A stretch of DNA of 64,000 bases from LGRD01 sp031415135. GTDB taxonomy: Bacteria; Pseudomonadota; Gammaproteobacteria; Burkholderiales; Burkholderiaceae_C. Of the stretch, positions 25,101 through 34,041 are shown piece after piece; positions within the stretch are counted from its first letter, which is position 1, and each line of letters starts with the position of its first letter. A program made the position numbers and the translations under genes. The notes under the pieces are model-generated. The model did not search any database. It had not been told where the DNA came from and saw only the letters and a program-made list of their open reading frames with translations. The DNA lies in the NCBI GenBank assembly GCA_031415135.1, contig JANORB010000076.1, positions 1-64,000 on the forward strand, given 5' to 3'.

Positions 25101-25195
25101 GCCCGCCGGGCCGCCCCAAGAGCGAATTCCGCAGTGCGCAGCACGAAGGTACACCAGTGAGCCTGCCCGGCCGCCGCACCGAGCTTGCCCGATGA
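25097..25195 (+). CDS. 32-aa ORF coupled on both sides
   Basis: A 32-codon frame starting ATG at 25097 and stopping TGA at 25193-25195. Its start overlaps the dehydratase stop and its stop overlaps the acyltransferase start, both as ATGA, so ribosomes could pass through all three genes. The peptide is basic (MSPPGRPKSEFRSAQHEGTP..) with no signal or membrane segment. Removing it would leave a 91-nt gap unlike the rest of the operon. It may be a real small protein, a relic of a lost gene such as the glycosyltransferase found in other aryl-polyene clusters, or only a coupling device. I do not recognise it. Confidence 0.5.
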   Translation: MSPPGRPKSEFRSAQHEGTPVSLPGRRTELAR

Positions 25196-26175
25196 GCGCG
25201 CAACCCAACGAAGGGGCGGCCCGCCCGCGCGACGCCCGCCCGCCCGCGTGGACGCGCCAGCAAGAGCGCAGCAACCTGTGGTCGCTGCGCCTGATGCGCT
25301 GGATCGCGCTCAGCGCCGGGCGCAGGGTCGCGCGTTGTGTGCTGCACCCGATCACGCTCTACTTCCTGTTGATGGGCGGGACGATCCGGCGCGAGTCGGC
25401 CCGCTACCTGAGCCGTGCGCTCGGCCGGCCGGCCGGCTGGCGCGACGTCTACCGCCACGTCCACACCTTCGCGGCCACCGTGCTGGACCGCGTCTACCTG
25501 CTGCAGGAAAGCTGCGCTGAACTGACGCTGCGCACCAACGGCATCGAGGTCATGGATGCGCCGCTGGCCGCCGGCCGGGGCGCGCTGATGGTGGGGGCCC
25601 ACCTGGGCAGCTTCGAGGCGCTGCGCTCGGTGGGGCAGAGCCGGGGCGTGCGGGTGGCGATGGTGATGTACGAAGACAACGCCCGGCTGATCAACGACAC
25701 GCTGGCCGCGATCGCACCGAAGACCAGCCTGCACACGATCGCGCTGGGGCGCATCGACGCCATGCTGGGCTTGCGCGACTGGCTCGACCAGGGCGGCATC
25801 GCCGGGCTGCTGGCCGACCGCAGCCTGCCCAGCCAGTCGGGCCGCTCACGCAGCTTGTGGATGCCCTTTCTGGGCCAGCCGGCGCGCTTTTCCGACGGTC
25901 CGTTCCGGCTCGCCGCGCTGTTGCGGCGGCCGGTCGTGTTCATGACCGGGCTTTACCATGGCGGCGCGAACTACGAGTTGCGCTTCATCGAACTGGCCGA
26001 TTTCAGCCAGCGCGCGCCCGGCGGCGGCGCCGACATGGACGCGCAGATCCACGCCGCCATGGCGCGCTATGTGGCGATCGTCGAAGCGCTGTGCCGCGAG
26101 GCACCCTACAACTGGTTCAACTTCTTCGATTTCTGGGCAGAAGATGCAAATTCCCCGACGCCTGTGGTCCTTTGA
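25192..26175 (+). CDS. LpxL-like lipid acyltransferase (ApeD-like)
   Basis: A 327-aa membrane-associated acyltransferase of the lysophospholipid/lipid A lauroyl (LpxL/HtrB) family. An N-terminal hydrophobic anchor (VLHPITLYFLLMGG) is followed by GALMVGAHLGSFEALRSVG (HxxxxE catalytic motif, HLGSFE), LLADRSLPSQSGRSRSLWMPFLGQPARFSDGPFRLA and a C-terminal YNWFNFFDFW, all typical. In aryl-polyene clusters such enzymes attach the polyene to a lipid anchor. The start at 25192 overlaps the small ORF; its end overlaps the LolA-like gene by 32 nt. Confidence 0.85.
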   Translation: MSAQPNEGAARPRDARPPAWTRQQERSNLWSLRLMRWIALSAGRRVARCVLHPITLYFLLMGGTIRRESARYLSRALGRPAGWRDVYRHVHTFAATVLDRVYLLQESCAELTLRTNGIEVMDAPLAAGRGALMVGAHLGSFEALRSVGQSRGVRVAMVMYEDNARLINDTLAAIAPKTSLHTIALGRIDAMLGLRDWLDQGGIAGLLADRSLPSQSGRSRSLWMPFLGQPARFSDGPFRLAALLRRPVVFMTGLYHGGANYELRFIELADFSQRAPGGGADMDAQIHAAMARYVAIVEALCREAPYNWFNFFDFWAEDANSPTPVVL

Positions 26176-26797
26176 CGCGCGCCAGCGGGCCGCGCTGATC
26201 TGTGCGCTGGCCTGCACGCTGGCCTGGCCGGTCGCCGCGCTGGCGGCCGACGGCGTGGACCTGGCCCAACTGATGCAAACGCTGGCCCAGGTCAAGGCCG
26301 GCGAAGCCACGTTCACCGAGCGGCGCCAGGTGGCGATGCTCGATCAAACCCTTGAATCGTCGGGCAAGCTGAGCTTCGAGGCACCCGATACCTTCGTGCG
26401 CGAAACCCTCAAGCCGAGGCGCGAACGGGTGGCCATCAACGGCAACACGCTGACCCTGAGCCAGGGCAACCGCACCCGCACGATGGCGCTCGACTCGGCA
26501 CCGGAGGCGGCCGTCATCGTCGAAGCCATTCGCGGCACGCTGACTGGCAACCGCGAATCGCTGGAGCGCAACTTCAAGGTCAGCGTGTCGGGCAACGCCC
26601 AGCTCTGGCTGCTCGAACTGGTGCCGCGCGATGCGCGCCTGCGTTCACAGGTGATCTCGCTGCGCGTGGCCGGCCAGCACGGCCTGGTGCGCGAGGTGCT
26701 GGTGGCGCTGCCCGACGGCGACCGCTCGGTGATGAGCATCGACCCGATGGTCGCGCTGGCCAAGCCGGCCGCGCGGCCGGCCAGCGCGCCGCCCTGA
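26144..26797 (+). CDS. LolA-like periplasmic lipid carrier (ApeL-like)
   Basis: A 217-aa exported protein with a signal peptide (ALICALACTLAWPVAALAADG). The mature part (LAQVKAGEATFTERRQVAMLDQTLESSGKLSFEAPDTFVRETLKP) matches the LolA-related ApeL family, which is expected to carry the aryl polyene lipid or a lipoprotein across the periplasm. The gene begins inside the 3' end of the acyltransferase gene and is followed 8 nt later by the exporter gene, fitting a transport role. Confidence 0.85.
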   Translation: MQIPRRLWSFDARQRAALICALACTLAWPVAALAADGVDLAQLMQTLAQVKAGEATFTERRQVAMLDQTLESSGKLSFEAPDTFVRETLKPRRERVAINGNTLTLSQGNRTRTMALDSAPEAAVIVEAIRGTLTGNRESLERNFKVSVSGNAQLWLLELVPRDARLRSQVISLRVAGQHGLVREVLVALPDGDRSVMSIDPMVALAKPAARPASAPP

Positions 26798-26805
26798 CCC
26801 GCGCC

Positions 26806-29172
26806 ATGCCGCGCCGACGGGCCTGGGCCACCCTGCTGCAACGCCAGCGCGCCCTGGGGGTGTGGCTGCTGTGCGTCGTCGCGGCCGTGTGGGTCACCGC
26901 GCGCACCACCTACGTGGCCGACCTGTCGGCCTTCCTGCCCTCCACGCCCACCGCCGACCAGGCGGTGCTGCTGGACCAATTGCGCACCGGCATCGCCACC
27001 AAGCTGGTGCTGATCGGCATCGAGGGCGGCTCGCCCGAAGCGCGCAGCGAAGCCTCGCTGCAACTGGCGCAGGCGCTGCGCCAGAGCGGCGCGTTCGAGA
27101 CGGTGAACAACGGTGATGCGTCGCCGTGGCAGGACGCCGGCACGTTTTTGTTCGAGCACCGCTACCTGCTCAGCCCGGCGGTCGACGCCCAGCGCTTCAC
27201 GGCCGACGGCCTGCGCGCCGGCATCGACGAAACCCTGGCGCTGCTCGGCACGCCGGCCGGCGCGATGGTCAAGCCCACGCTGCTGCGCGACCCGACCGGT
27301 GAAACCGTGCGCATGGCCGAGGCCATGCTGCCGGCGCAGGCGCCGCGCAGCGAAGGCGGGGTGTGGGTGTCGCGCCAGGCGGCGCGGGCGGTGATCGTCG
27401 CCATCACGCGCGCCGAAGGCTCGGACCTGGACGGCCAGGAGCGCGCCCTGGCGATCGTGCGAACCCGCTTCGAGCCGCTGGCGGCCCAGGGCTTGCGGCT
27501 GCTGATGTCCGGCGCGGGCACCTTCGGCGTCAGTTCACGCGCTCAGATCCAGTCCGAGGTCGAGCGGCTGGCCATCGCCGGCAGCGTGATCATGGTGGTG
27601 TTGCTGCTGGCCGCGTTCGGCGGCGTGCGCGCACTGGCCATCGCGCTGCTGCCGGTGGGCACCGGCGTGGTGGCCGGCATCGCCGCGGTCAGCCTGGGGT
27701 TCGGCCAGGTGCACGGCATCACGCTCGGTTTCGGCACCACCCTGATCGGCGAGGCGGTCGACTACGCCATCTACTACCTGATTCAGGCCCGGCCTCCGCC
27801 ATCCGGCGGCTCGGGTGCGCAGCGCTGGATCACCCGCCACTGGCCCACCGTGCGGCTCGGGCTGTGGACCTCGTTGTGCGGCTTTGCGGCCCTGGTGTTC
27901 TCGGGCTTCCCCGGCCTGGCCCAGCTGGGCGTTTTTTCGATCGCCGGGCTGGCCGCTGCGGCGCTGACCACACGCCACGTCTTCCCGCTGCTGGCGCCCA
28001 ATGGCGCGCCGGGTGAAGGCATGCGGCGCCGGCTCGGCCGGATCATGGCCCGCGCGGCCGCCGCGCTCGGCCACCGGGCGGCGCGTTGGACGCTCTGGCT
28101 GCTCACGCTGGTGGCGCTGGCCGCACTGCTGCTGCTGCCCTCGCCCTGGCGCGGTGACCTCAATTCGCTGAGCCCGATCAGCCCGGCCGAAATTCGGCTC
28201 GACGAAGCACTGCGCGCCGACCTGGGCTCGGTCGAAAGCGGTGCGCTGGTGGCGGTGTCGGCGCCCGATGAAGCGCAGGTGCTGGCGCTGGCCGAACAGG
28301 CCGGCCAGCGGCTCGACACGCTGGTCGCGCAAGGCGTGCTGCTGGGCTACGACTCGCCCGCCCGCATGCTTCCCAGCCCGGCCACCCAGGCGCGCCGGCA
28401 GGCCGCTCTTCCCGACGCGGCCACGCTCACCAGCGCGCTGGCGCAGGCCACCGCCCAGGGCCCGTTGAAAGCCGAGCGCCTGGGCGCCTTCATCAACGAT
28501 GTGCAGGCCGCCCGCACCCAACCGCTGCTGGACCGCGCAGCGCTGCGAGCCACAGCGCTGGCCGGCGCCATCGACGCGCTGCTGGTTCCTGGCACGCCGG
28601 AGCGCCCCTGGCGCGCGCTGCTGACGCTGCAGGCGGACGCGCGCGGCGTTGCGGTCGACCGGGTGCGCGCCGCACTGGCCGACCTGCCCAGCGCGCGGGT
28701 GGTCGACATCAGCGGGGAACTCGGCGCGATCTACAAACGCTATCTGCGCGAGGCGATGCTGCAGGCGCTGCTCGGCGCATTGGCGGTGTGCGCGCTGCTG
28801 GCGCTCCACCTTCGATCGGCGCCGCGCCTGTGGCGCGTGGGCCAGCCGCTCGCCGCCGCGGTGTTGATCGTGCTGGCCGGGCTGGCCGCCAGCGGCGCGG
28901 CGCTCGGCATCCTGCACCTGGTCGGCTTCTTGCTGATGGTGGCGATCGGCTCCAACTACGCCTTGTTCTTCGACCACCTGCGCCAGCAAGGTCAGGCGGA
29001 CGAAGACACGCTGGCCTCGCTGGCGCTGGCCAGCCTGACCACCGTGGTGTCGTTCGGGCTGCTGGCCTGGTCCGGCATTCCGGCGCTGCATGCCATCGGC
29101 CAGGTGGTGGCGCCGGGCGCGTTGTTGTGCCTGGTGTTGTCGGCCGCTTTCATCGGGCCGGCCAGGCATTGA
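26806..29172 (+). CDS. MMPL/RND-family exporter (ApeM-like)
   Basis: A 788-aa inner-membrane protein of the MMPL group. It has an N-terminal helix, a first periplasmic domain, a block of helices (VIMVVLLLAAFGGVRALAIALL through FGTTLIGEAVDYAIYYLIQ), a central loop, then a second periplasmic domain and a closing helix block (ALLGALAVCALLAL through VAPGALLCLVLSAAFIG). The GxxxDY segment in the first block is the usual proton-relay position. In aryl-polyene pathways it moves the lipid-linked product from the inner membrane, working with the LolA-like carrier just upstream. Confidence 0.88.
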   Translation: MPRRRAWATLLQRQRALGVWLLCVVAAVWVTARTTYVADLSAFLPSTPTADQAVLLDQLRTGIATKLVLIGIEGGSPEARSEASLQLAQALRQSGAFETVNNGDASPWQDAGTFLFEHRYLLSPAVDAQRFTADGLRAGIDETLALLGTPAGAMVKPTLLRDPTGETVRMAEAMLPAQAPRSEGGVWVSRQAARAVIVAITRAEGSDLDGQERALAIVRTRFEPLAAQGLRLLMSGAGTFGVSSRAQIQSEVERLAIAGSVIMVVLLLAAFGGVRALAIALLPVGTGVVAGIAAVSLGFGQVHGITLGFGTTLIGEAVDYAIYYLIQARPPPSGGSGAQRWITRHWPTVRLGLWTSLCGFAALVFSGFPGLAQLGVFSIAGLAAAALTTRHVFPLLAPNGAPGEGMRRRLGRIMARAAAALGHRAARWTLWLLTLVALAALLLLPSPWRGDLNSLSPISPAEIRLDEALRADLGSVESGALVAVSAPDEAQVLALAEQAGQRLDTLVAQGVLLGYDSPARMLPSPATQARRQAALPDAATLTSALAQATAQGPLKAERLGAFINDVQAARTQPLLDRAALRATALAGAIDALLVPGTPERPWRALLTLQADARGVAVDRVRAALADLPSARVVDISGELGAIYKRYLREAMLQALLGALAVCALLALHLRSAPRLWRVGQPLAAAVLIVLAGLAASGAALGILHLVGFLLMVAIGSNYALFFDHLRQQGQADEDTLASLALASLTTVVSFGLLAWSGIPALHAIGQVVAPGALLCLVLSAAFIGPARH

Positions 29173-29205
29173 GAGGCCCGATCCCTGTGGGAAAATCAGC
29201 TCCGA

Positions 29206-30054
29206 ATGCACCACCCACACACTCCCCTGCCCGCGTCCGCCGCAAGCGGCTGGCGCCCGCCGTTGCTCGTCAAGGCCAGCGTGGCCTGCCACCTCGGGGC
29301 CGGCCTGGCCGTGGCGCAGGCGCCGGCGCTGTGGCCCTGGGCGCTGGGCGCGGTTGGGTTGAATCACGCCGTGCTCGTGGCCACCGGCCTGTGGCCACGC
29401 TCGACCTGGCTGGGCGACAACCTGTCGCGGCTGCCGGCCGAATCGGCGGCGCGCTGCGAGGTGGCGCTGACCATCGACGACGGGCCCGACCCGGCCGTCA
29501 CCCCGGCGGTGCTGGACCTGCTGGACGCGCATCACGCGCGCGCCACGTTTTTCTGCATCGCCGACCAGGCGCGCCGCCACCCTGCCCTGTGCCGCGAGAT
29601 CACGCGCCGCGGCCACAGCGTGCAAAACCACACCCAGCGCCATTCGCACCGTTTCGCCTTTCTCGGCATGCGCGGTTTTGCGCGCGAGATCGGCCGGGCT
29701 CAGCACACGCTGGCCGACATCACCGGCGAGCTACCGCGCTTTTTTCGGGCCCCCGCGGGCCTGCGCAACCCGTTGCTGGCGCCGGTGTTGCAGCGCATGA
29801 ACCTGCGCCTGGTGAGCTGGACGCGGCGCGGCTTCGACACCGTGCAGCGCCAGCCGATCCGGGTGCTCGGCAAGCTGACGCGAGGCCTGGGCGCGGGCGA
29901 CATCCTGCTGCTGCACGACGGCAATGCGGCGCGCGCGCCGAACGGCGAGCCGGTGGTGCTGCAGGTGCTGCCCGAGTTGCTCAAGCGCTTCGAGCGGGCC
30001 GGCCTGCGCGCCGTCACGCTGCCCGAAGCGCTGCGCGCAGAAAGCATCGCATGA
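29206..30054 (+). CDS. Polysaccharide deacetylase-fold protein (CE4/NodB)
   Basis: A 282-aa NodB-homology protein. Motif 1 is TIDDGPDPAVTPAVL with the catalytic Asp-Asp, motif 2 is HTQRHSH with the metal-binding His residues, motif 3 RFFRAPAGLRN and motif 4/5 GDILLLHDG are also present. An N-terminal hydrophobic region suggests a membrane anchor facing the periplasm. Such enzymes remove acetyl groups from sugars. E. coli aryl-polyene clusters do not carry this gene, so here it may modify a sugar on the product or its anchor; that is inference. Its stop overlaps the methyltransferase start as ATGA. Confidence 0.85.
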   Translation: MHHPHTPLPASAASGWRPPLLVKASVACHLGAGLAVAQAPALWPWALGAVGLNHAVLVATGLWPRSTWLGDNLSRLPAESAARCEVALTIDDGPDPAVTPAVLDLLDAHHARATFFCIADQARRHPALCREITRRGHSVQNHTQRHSHRFAFLGMRGFAREIGRAQHTLADITGELPRFFRAPAGLRNPLLAPVLQRMNLRLVSWTRRGFDTVQRQPIRVLGKLTRGLGAGDILLLHDGNAARAPNGEPVVLQVLPELLKRFERAGLRAVTLPEALRAESIA

Positions 30055-30797
30055 CGGCCGCCGCCTGGAATTCCCTGGTCGACGTGGCGAGTGCCCCTTA
30101 CCGCCGCGCCGGCCGCTTTGCGCTGCACTTCGCACGCGGCAAGCTGAGCATCGACCCGGCGTTTTTGCACCTGCTCAGCCAGGGCCTGTTCGCACCCCGG
30201 GCGCGGGTGCTCGACATCGGCTGCGGCCAGGGCCTGATCACCAGCCTGCTGCGGGCCGCCGAAACCCTGTCGCAAGACGGCCACTGGCCGGCGGACTGGC
30301 CGCCCGCGCCGGTGGGTGCGAAAGTGACCGGGGTGGAGCTGATGCAGCGCGATGTCGAACGCGCGCGCGCCGCGCTGGGCGACACGGCCCACTTCATCTG
30401 CGGCGACATGCGGCACACCGAGTTCGCGGCCGCCGACACGGTGGTCATCCTCGACGTGCTGCACTACATCACGCTGGCCGAACAAGACCGCGTTCTCGCG
30501 CGTGTGCGGGCGGCCCTGTCACCCGGCGGGCTGCTGCTGCTGCGCGTCGGCGATGCACATTCGCGCTGGCGCTACTTCATCAGCCAATCGGTCGACCGCA
30601 TCGTCACCTTCGTGCGCGGGCACCGCGTGACGCCGCAGTTCGGCCGCCCGCTGTCGCAGTGGACCGCAAAGCTGCGCTCGCTGGGCTTCGAGGTCGAGGT
30701 TCGCCCGATGAGCCAGGGCACGCCGTTTGCCAACGTGCTGCTGGTGGCCAGGGCGACCGGAAATGCGCAGCCCGCGCCGCCCGGGGAGCGCCCATGA
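30051..30797 (+). CDS. SAM-dependent methyltransferase (ApeB-like)
   Basis: A 248-aa class I methyltransferase with motif I VLDIGCGQGLITSLL, acidic VTGVELMQRDVERAR, DTVVILDVLHYI and the post-motif LSPGGLLLLRVGDAHS. In aryl-polyene pathways a methyltransferase methylates the aryl ring or its hydroxyl. It overlaps both neighbours by 4 bp, so it is an integral part of the operon. The acceptor is not shown by the sequence. Confidence 0.82.
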   Translation: MTAAAWNSLVDVASAPYRRAGRFALHFARGKLSIDPAFLHLLSQGLFAPRARVLDIGCGQGLITSLLRAAETLSQDGHWPADWPPAPVGAKVTGVELMQRDVERARAALGDTAHFICGDMRHTEFAAADTVVILDVLHYITLAEQDRVLARVRAALSPGGLLLLRVGDAHSRWRYFISQSVDRIVTFVRGHRVTPQFGRPLSQWTAKLRSLGFEVEVRPMSQGTPFANVLLVARATGNAQPAPPGERP

Positions 30798-31975
30798 CGC
30801 CGTTGGCGGTCAGCCATTGCACGCTGACCAGCGCGCTCGGGGCCGGCCTCGGGCCGACGCTGAACGCATTGCGCGAAGACCGCTCGGGGCTGGCGCCCAC
30901 CCGCTTTCTGGATGTCGACCTGCCGACCTGGCTGGGCGTGGCGCCCGGGCTGGACGAGACGGCGCTGCCCGCCGGCATGAACGAGTTTGACTGCCGCAAC
31001 AACCGGCTTGCCTGGCTCGGCCTGCAGGCCGATGGCTTTGCCGATGCCGTGCGCGCCGCGCGCCGGCGCTGGGGTGCGCACCGGGTGGCGGTGTTGCTGG
31101 GCACCAGCACCTCGGGCCTGCTGCAAACCGAACTGGCCTACCGCCGCCGCAATGCTGACGGGTCGCTGCCGGCCGACTTTCACTACGAGCAGACGCAGAA
31201 CACCTTTTCGCTCGGCGCCTTTGTCGTGCGGGCGCTCGGGCTGCAGGGGCCGAGCTGGGTGGTGTCGACCGCGTGCTCGTCGAGCGCCAAGGTGTTCGGC
31301 AGCGCCGCGCGGCTGATCGAGGCCGGGCTGGTCGACGCGGCGCTGGTCGGCGGTGTCGACAGCCTGTGCCTGACCACGCTGTACGGCTTCAACGCGCTCG
31401 AGCTGCTGTCGCCCGACATCTGCCGGCCGTGGGATGCCGGGCGGCGCGGCCTGTCGATCGGCGAAGCGGCGGCATTCGCCTTGCTCGAGCGCGACTGCGC
31501 CGCGCCGCTGGGCTGGCTGCTCGGCGTCGGCGAGAGCAACGACGGCCACCACATGAGCACGCCGCACCCGCAGGGCGTCGGCGCGATCGAGGCCATGCAG
31601 GCCGCGCTGCTCGATGCCGGCCTGGCGCCGCATGCCATCGACTACATCAACCTGCACGGCACCGCCACACCGAGCAACGACTCGGCCGAAGACCGCGCGG
31701 TGGCCGCCGTGTTCGGCACCCGCACGCCGTGCAGTTCCACCAAGGGCGCGACCGGGCACACGCTCGGCGCGGCCGGTGCCGTGGAGGCGGCCATCAGCTT
31801 GTTGTGCCTGCGCGACGGCTTGCTGCCCGGCGGGCTGAACGTGCAAGTGCCCGACCCGGCCCTGCAGGTCGACTACGTGCGCCACAGCCGCGCGGCGCCG
31901 CTGCGCACGCTGCTGAGCAATTCGTTCGGCTTCGGCGGCTCCAACGCCAGCCTGATCCTGGGGGCCGCGGAGTGA
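30794..31975 (+). CDS. Beta-ketoacyl-ACP synthase (ApeO/ApeR-like)
   Basis: A 393-aa thiolase-fold ketosynthase. The catalytic Cys is in VVSTACSSSAK (near residue 160), the two catalytic His residues in NLHGTATPSND and KGATGHTLGAAGAVEA, and the C-terminal NSFGFGGSNASL is conserved. It extends the polyene chain by malonyl-ACP condensation. The gene downstream is a chain-length-factor homologue, so the two probably form the KS/CLF heterodimer seen in E. coli (ApeO with ApeC). A second full ketosynthase (ApeR) is not seen in this operon. Confidence 0.9.
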   Translation: MTPLAVSHCTLTSALGAGLGPTLNALREDRSGLAPTRFLDVDLPTWLGVAPGLDETALPAGMNEFDCRNNRLAWLGLQADGFADAVRAARRRWGAHRVAVLLGTSTSGLLQTELAYRRRNADGSLPADFHYEQTQNTFSLGAFVVRALGLQGPSWVVSTACSSSAKVFGSAARLIEAGLVDAALVGGVDSLCLTTLYGFNALELLSPDICRPWDAGRRGLSIGEAAAFALLERDCAAPLGWLLGVGESNDGHHMSTPHPQGVGAIEAMQAALLDAGLAPHAIDYINLHGTATPSNDSAEDRAVAAVFGTRTPCSSTKGATGHTLGAAGAVEAAISLLCLRDGLLPGGLNVQVPDPALQVDYVRHSRAAPLRTLLSNSFGFGGSNASLILGAAE

Positions 31976-32829
31976 AGGTGTTCGTGCAGAGCGTGGGCCT
32001 GCTGGGCCCGGGCATGGGTTCGTGGCCGGCCGCCCAAGCGGTGCTGCGTGGCGCCGCGCCGCACACGGCCGGCAAGACCCGGCTGACACCGCCCGCGCGG
32101 CTGCCCGCGGCCGAGCGGCGCCGCGCCGGCGACGCCATCAAGCTGGCGATGGCGGTGGCCGACGAGGCCGCGACGCTGGGCGCGATGGACCCGCAATTGC
32201 TGGCGACCGTGTTCACGTCGTCCAGCGGCGAGGGCGTGAATTGCCATTCGATCTGCGAAACCCTGGCGAGCGACAACCGCTTGATCTCGCCGACGCGTTT
32301 CGCCAATTCGGTGCACAACGCACCGGCCGGCTACTGGCACATCGCCGTGGCCAGCCGCGCACCGTCGACCAGCCTGTGCGCCTTCAACGGCGGCTTCGCG
32401 GCCGGGCTGATCGAAGCCGGCTCGAAGGTGCTGTCGCTGCAAATGCCGGTGCTGCTGGTGGCCAGCGACACGCCCTACCCCGAACCCCTGCACGCCGCGC
32501 GGCCGCTGGCCGACAGTTTCGGCATGGCACTCGTGCTGACGCCGCAGGCGACCGCGCAATCGCTGGCGGCGCTGCACATCGCCCTGGTCGACGCGAGCGG
32601 CGCGGGGCCGTTCAGCACCTGCGAAGACCCGTCGCTGGAGTCGCTGCGCGCCAACACCCCGGCGGCGCGTGCGCTGCCGCTGTTGCAGGCGCTGGCGCAC
32701 GGGCACGGGCACGGGCACGGGCACGAGCACGAGCACGGGCACGGGCACGAGCAGGGGCGGCAAACGCTGGTCATCGACTACCTGCCCGCGTTGAGCCTGC
32801 AACTGGACTTGACGCTGGCGGCGCGATGA
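31972..32829 (+). CDS. Ketosynthase-like chain-length factor (ApeC-like) with His-rich insert
   Basis: A 285-aa protein of the N-terminal-ketoacyl-synthase-like family, shorter than a full ketosynthase. The conserved VFTSSSGEGVNCHSICETLASDNRLISPTRFANSVHNAPAGYWHIA resembles ApeC, which partners ApeO and sets chain length. The catalytic Cys-His-His set of true ketosynthases is not present. A run of alternating His with Gly or Glu (nine His in about 18 residues) is inserted near residue 243. Translation starts at a GTG (31972) overlapping the previous stop as GTGA. Confidence 0.82.
   Translation: MKVFVQSVGLLGPGMGSWPAAQAVLRGAAPHTAGKTRLTPPARLPAAERRRAGDAIKLAMAVADEAATLGAMDPQLLATVFTSSSGEGVNCHSICETLASDNRLISPTRFANSVHNAPAGYWHIAVASRAPSTSLCAFNGGFAAGLIEAGSKVLSLQMPVLLVASDTPYPEPLHAARPLADSFGMALVLTPQATAQSLAALHIALVDASGAGPFSTCEDPSLESLRANTPAARALPLLQALAHGHGHGHGHEHEHGHGHEQGRQTLVIDYLPALSLQLDLTLAAR
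32695..32754 (+). repeat. Hexanucleotide repeat encoding a His-Gly/Glu tract
   Basis: Ten in-frame hexamers: GCGCAC, then four GGGCAC, two GAGCAC, two GGGCAC and one GAGCAG. They encode alternating His with Gly or Glu inside the chain-length-factor gene. Because the unit is 6 bp, gain or loss of copies keeps the frame. The repeat is the only such microsatellite I see in the window. Confidence 0.9.
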
Positions 32830-33296
32830 GCGGCCCCGGCACGCTCGACCGCGCAGGCATCGCCCGGCTGGTGCCGCACAGCGGCGCGATGTGCCTGCTC
32901 GCGCGGCTGGCGCAATGGGACGCGCAACACATCGTCTGCTGCGCCGACAACCATCGGGATGCGCAGCACCCGCTGCGCACCCGCAGCGGCCTGCTGGCCA
33001 GCGCGCTGATCGAATACGCCGCGCAGGCGATGGCGCTGCACGGCGCGCTGGTGGGCCAGGCCGCCGGGCGCGAGGTCCGCGCCGGCTACCTGGCCAGCGT
33101 GCGCGGCACGCAACTGCACGTGCTGACGCTGCACGACCTGCCCCCGGCCGAGCCCGACGAACTGCGCATCGAAGCCACCCGGCAGGCGGGTGACGAGCGC
33201 CAGATCCTGTACGCCTTCAGCGCGCACCACGCCGGCCGCGTGCTGGCCGAAGGGCGCGCGGCGGTCGTGCTCAACACACCGGTGCCTTCAGCATGA
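32826..33296 (+). CDS. Hot-dog dehydratase, ApeP-like
   Basis: A 156-aa protein of the 3-hydroxyacyl-ACP dehydratase FabZ-like/ApeP family. It begins LVPHSGAMCLLARL, the expected HxGxM region with a His, followed by RSGLLASALIEYAAQAMALHGAL and RAGYLASVRG. In E. coli ApeP and ApeI form a heterodimeric dehydratase; both partners are in this operon, at opposite ends. It overlaps both neighbours as ATGA. Confidence 0.85.
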   Translation: MSGPGTLDRAGIARLVPHSGAMCLLARLAQWDAQHIVCCADNHRDAQHPLRTRSGLLASALIEYAAQAMALHGALVGQAAGREVRAGYLASVRGTQLHVLTLHDLPPAEPDELRIEATRQAGDERQILYAFSAHHAGRVLAEGRAAVVLNTPVPSA

Positions 33297-34039
33297 ACGA
33301 CCCTGCTCCGCATGCCAGCCTGAAACGAGCCCTGGTCACCGGCGCCAGCGGGGCGATCGGCCGGGCCATCGCGCTGCGGCTGGCGCAAGACGGCGCCCAT
33401 GTCATCGTGCACGCCAACCGGCGGCTGGCGGTCGCGCAGGCGCTGGCGGGCGAGATCGTGGCGGCCGGCGGCAGCGCCGAAGCCTGCGCGTTCGACCTGA
33501 CCGATCGCGCCGCGACGCATGCGGCGTGCGAAGGATTGCTGGCCAGCGGGCCGGTGCAGATCCTCGTCAACAACGCCGGCACGCACGACGACGCGGTGTT
33601 CCCGGCGCTGCGCGAGTCGCAATGGCACGACGTGATCGACGTCTCGCTGAATGGCTTTTTCAACGTCACGCAGCCGCTCGTGATGCCGATGATCCGCACC
33701 CGCTGGGGCCGCATCATCAACCTCTCGTCGGTGGCCGCCATCGCCGGCAACCGCGGCCAGGTGAACTATGCCGCGGCCAAGGGCGCGCTCAACAGCGCCA
33801 CCAAGGCGCTGGCGCTCGAACTTGCCAGCCGCGGCATCACGGTCAACGCGGTGGCCCCGGGCATCATCGATTCCGGCATGGCCGAGCGGGTGTTCGACCA
33901 GGCCACGATCGAACGCCTGGTGCCGATGAAACGCGCCGGCACCGCGGCCGAAGTGGCCGCACTGGTCGGCTTCCTGGCCTCCGGCCCCGCCGGCTACATC
34001 AGCGGGCAAGTCATCTCCATCAACGGCGCGATGATCTGA
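33293..34039 (+). CDS. 3-ketoacyl-ACP reductase, FabG-type (ApeQ-like)
   Basis: A 248-aa short-chain dehydrogenase. The NADPH motif is VTGASGAIGRAIAL, NNAG is present, the catalytic Ser lies in INLSSVAAIAG and the YxxxK pair in VNYAAAKGALNSATKAL; the end GYISGQVISINGAMI is typical of FabG. It reduces each 3-ketoacyl-ACP before dehydration. It is the last clear biosynthetic gene of the operon; the antiporter follows 2 nt later. Confidence 0.92.
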   Translation: MNDPAPHASLKRALVTGASGAIGRAIALRLAQDGAHVIVHANRRLAVAQALAGEIVAAGGSAEACAFDLTDRAATHAACEGLLASGPVQILVNNAGTHDDAVFPALRESQWHDVIDVSLNGFFNVTQPLVMPMIRTRWGRIINLSSVAAIAGNRGQVNYAAAKGALNSATKALALELASRGITVNAVAPGIIDSGMAERVFDQATIERLVPMKRAGTAAEVAALVGFLASGPAGYISGQVISINGAMI

Positions 34040-34041
34040 CC

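Noticed and set aside
30051..30797. Reading the ApeB-like methyltransferase as part of the polysaccharide deacetylase
   Set aside because: The two frames differ and are joined by an ATGA overlap, so they are separate genes.
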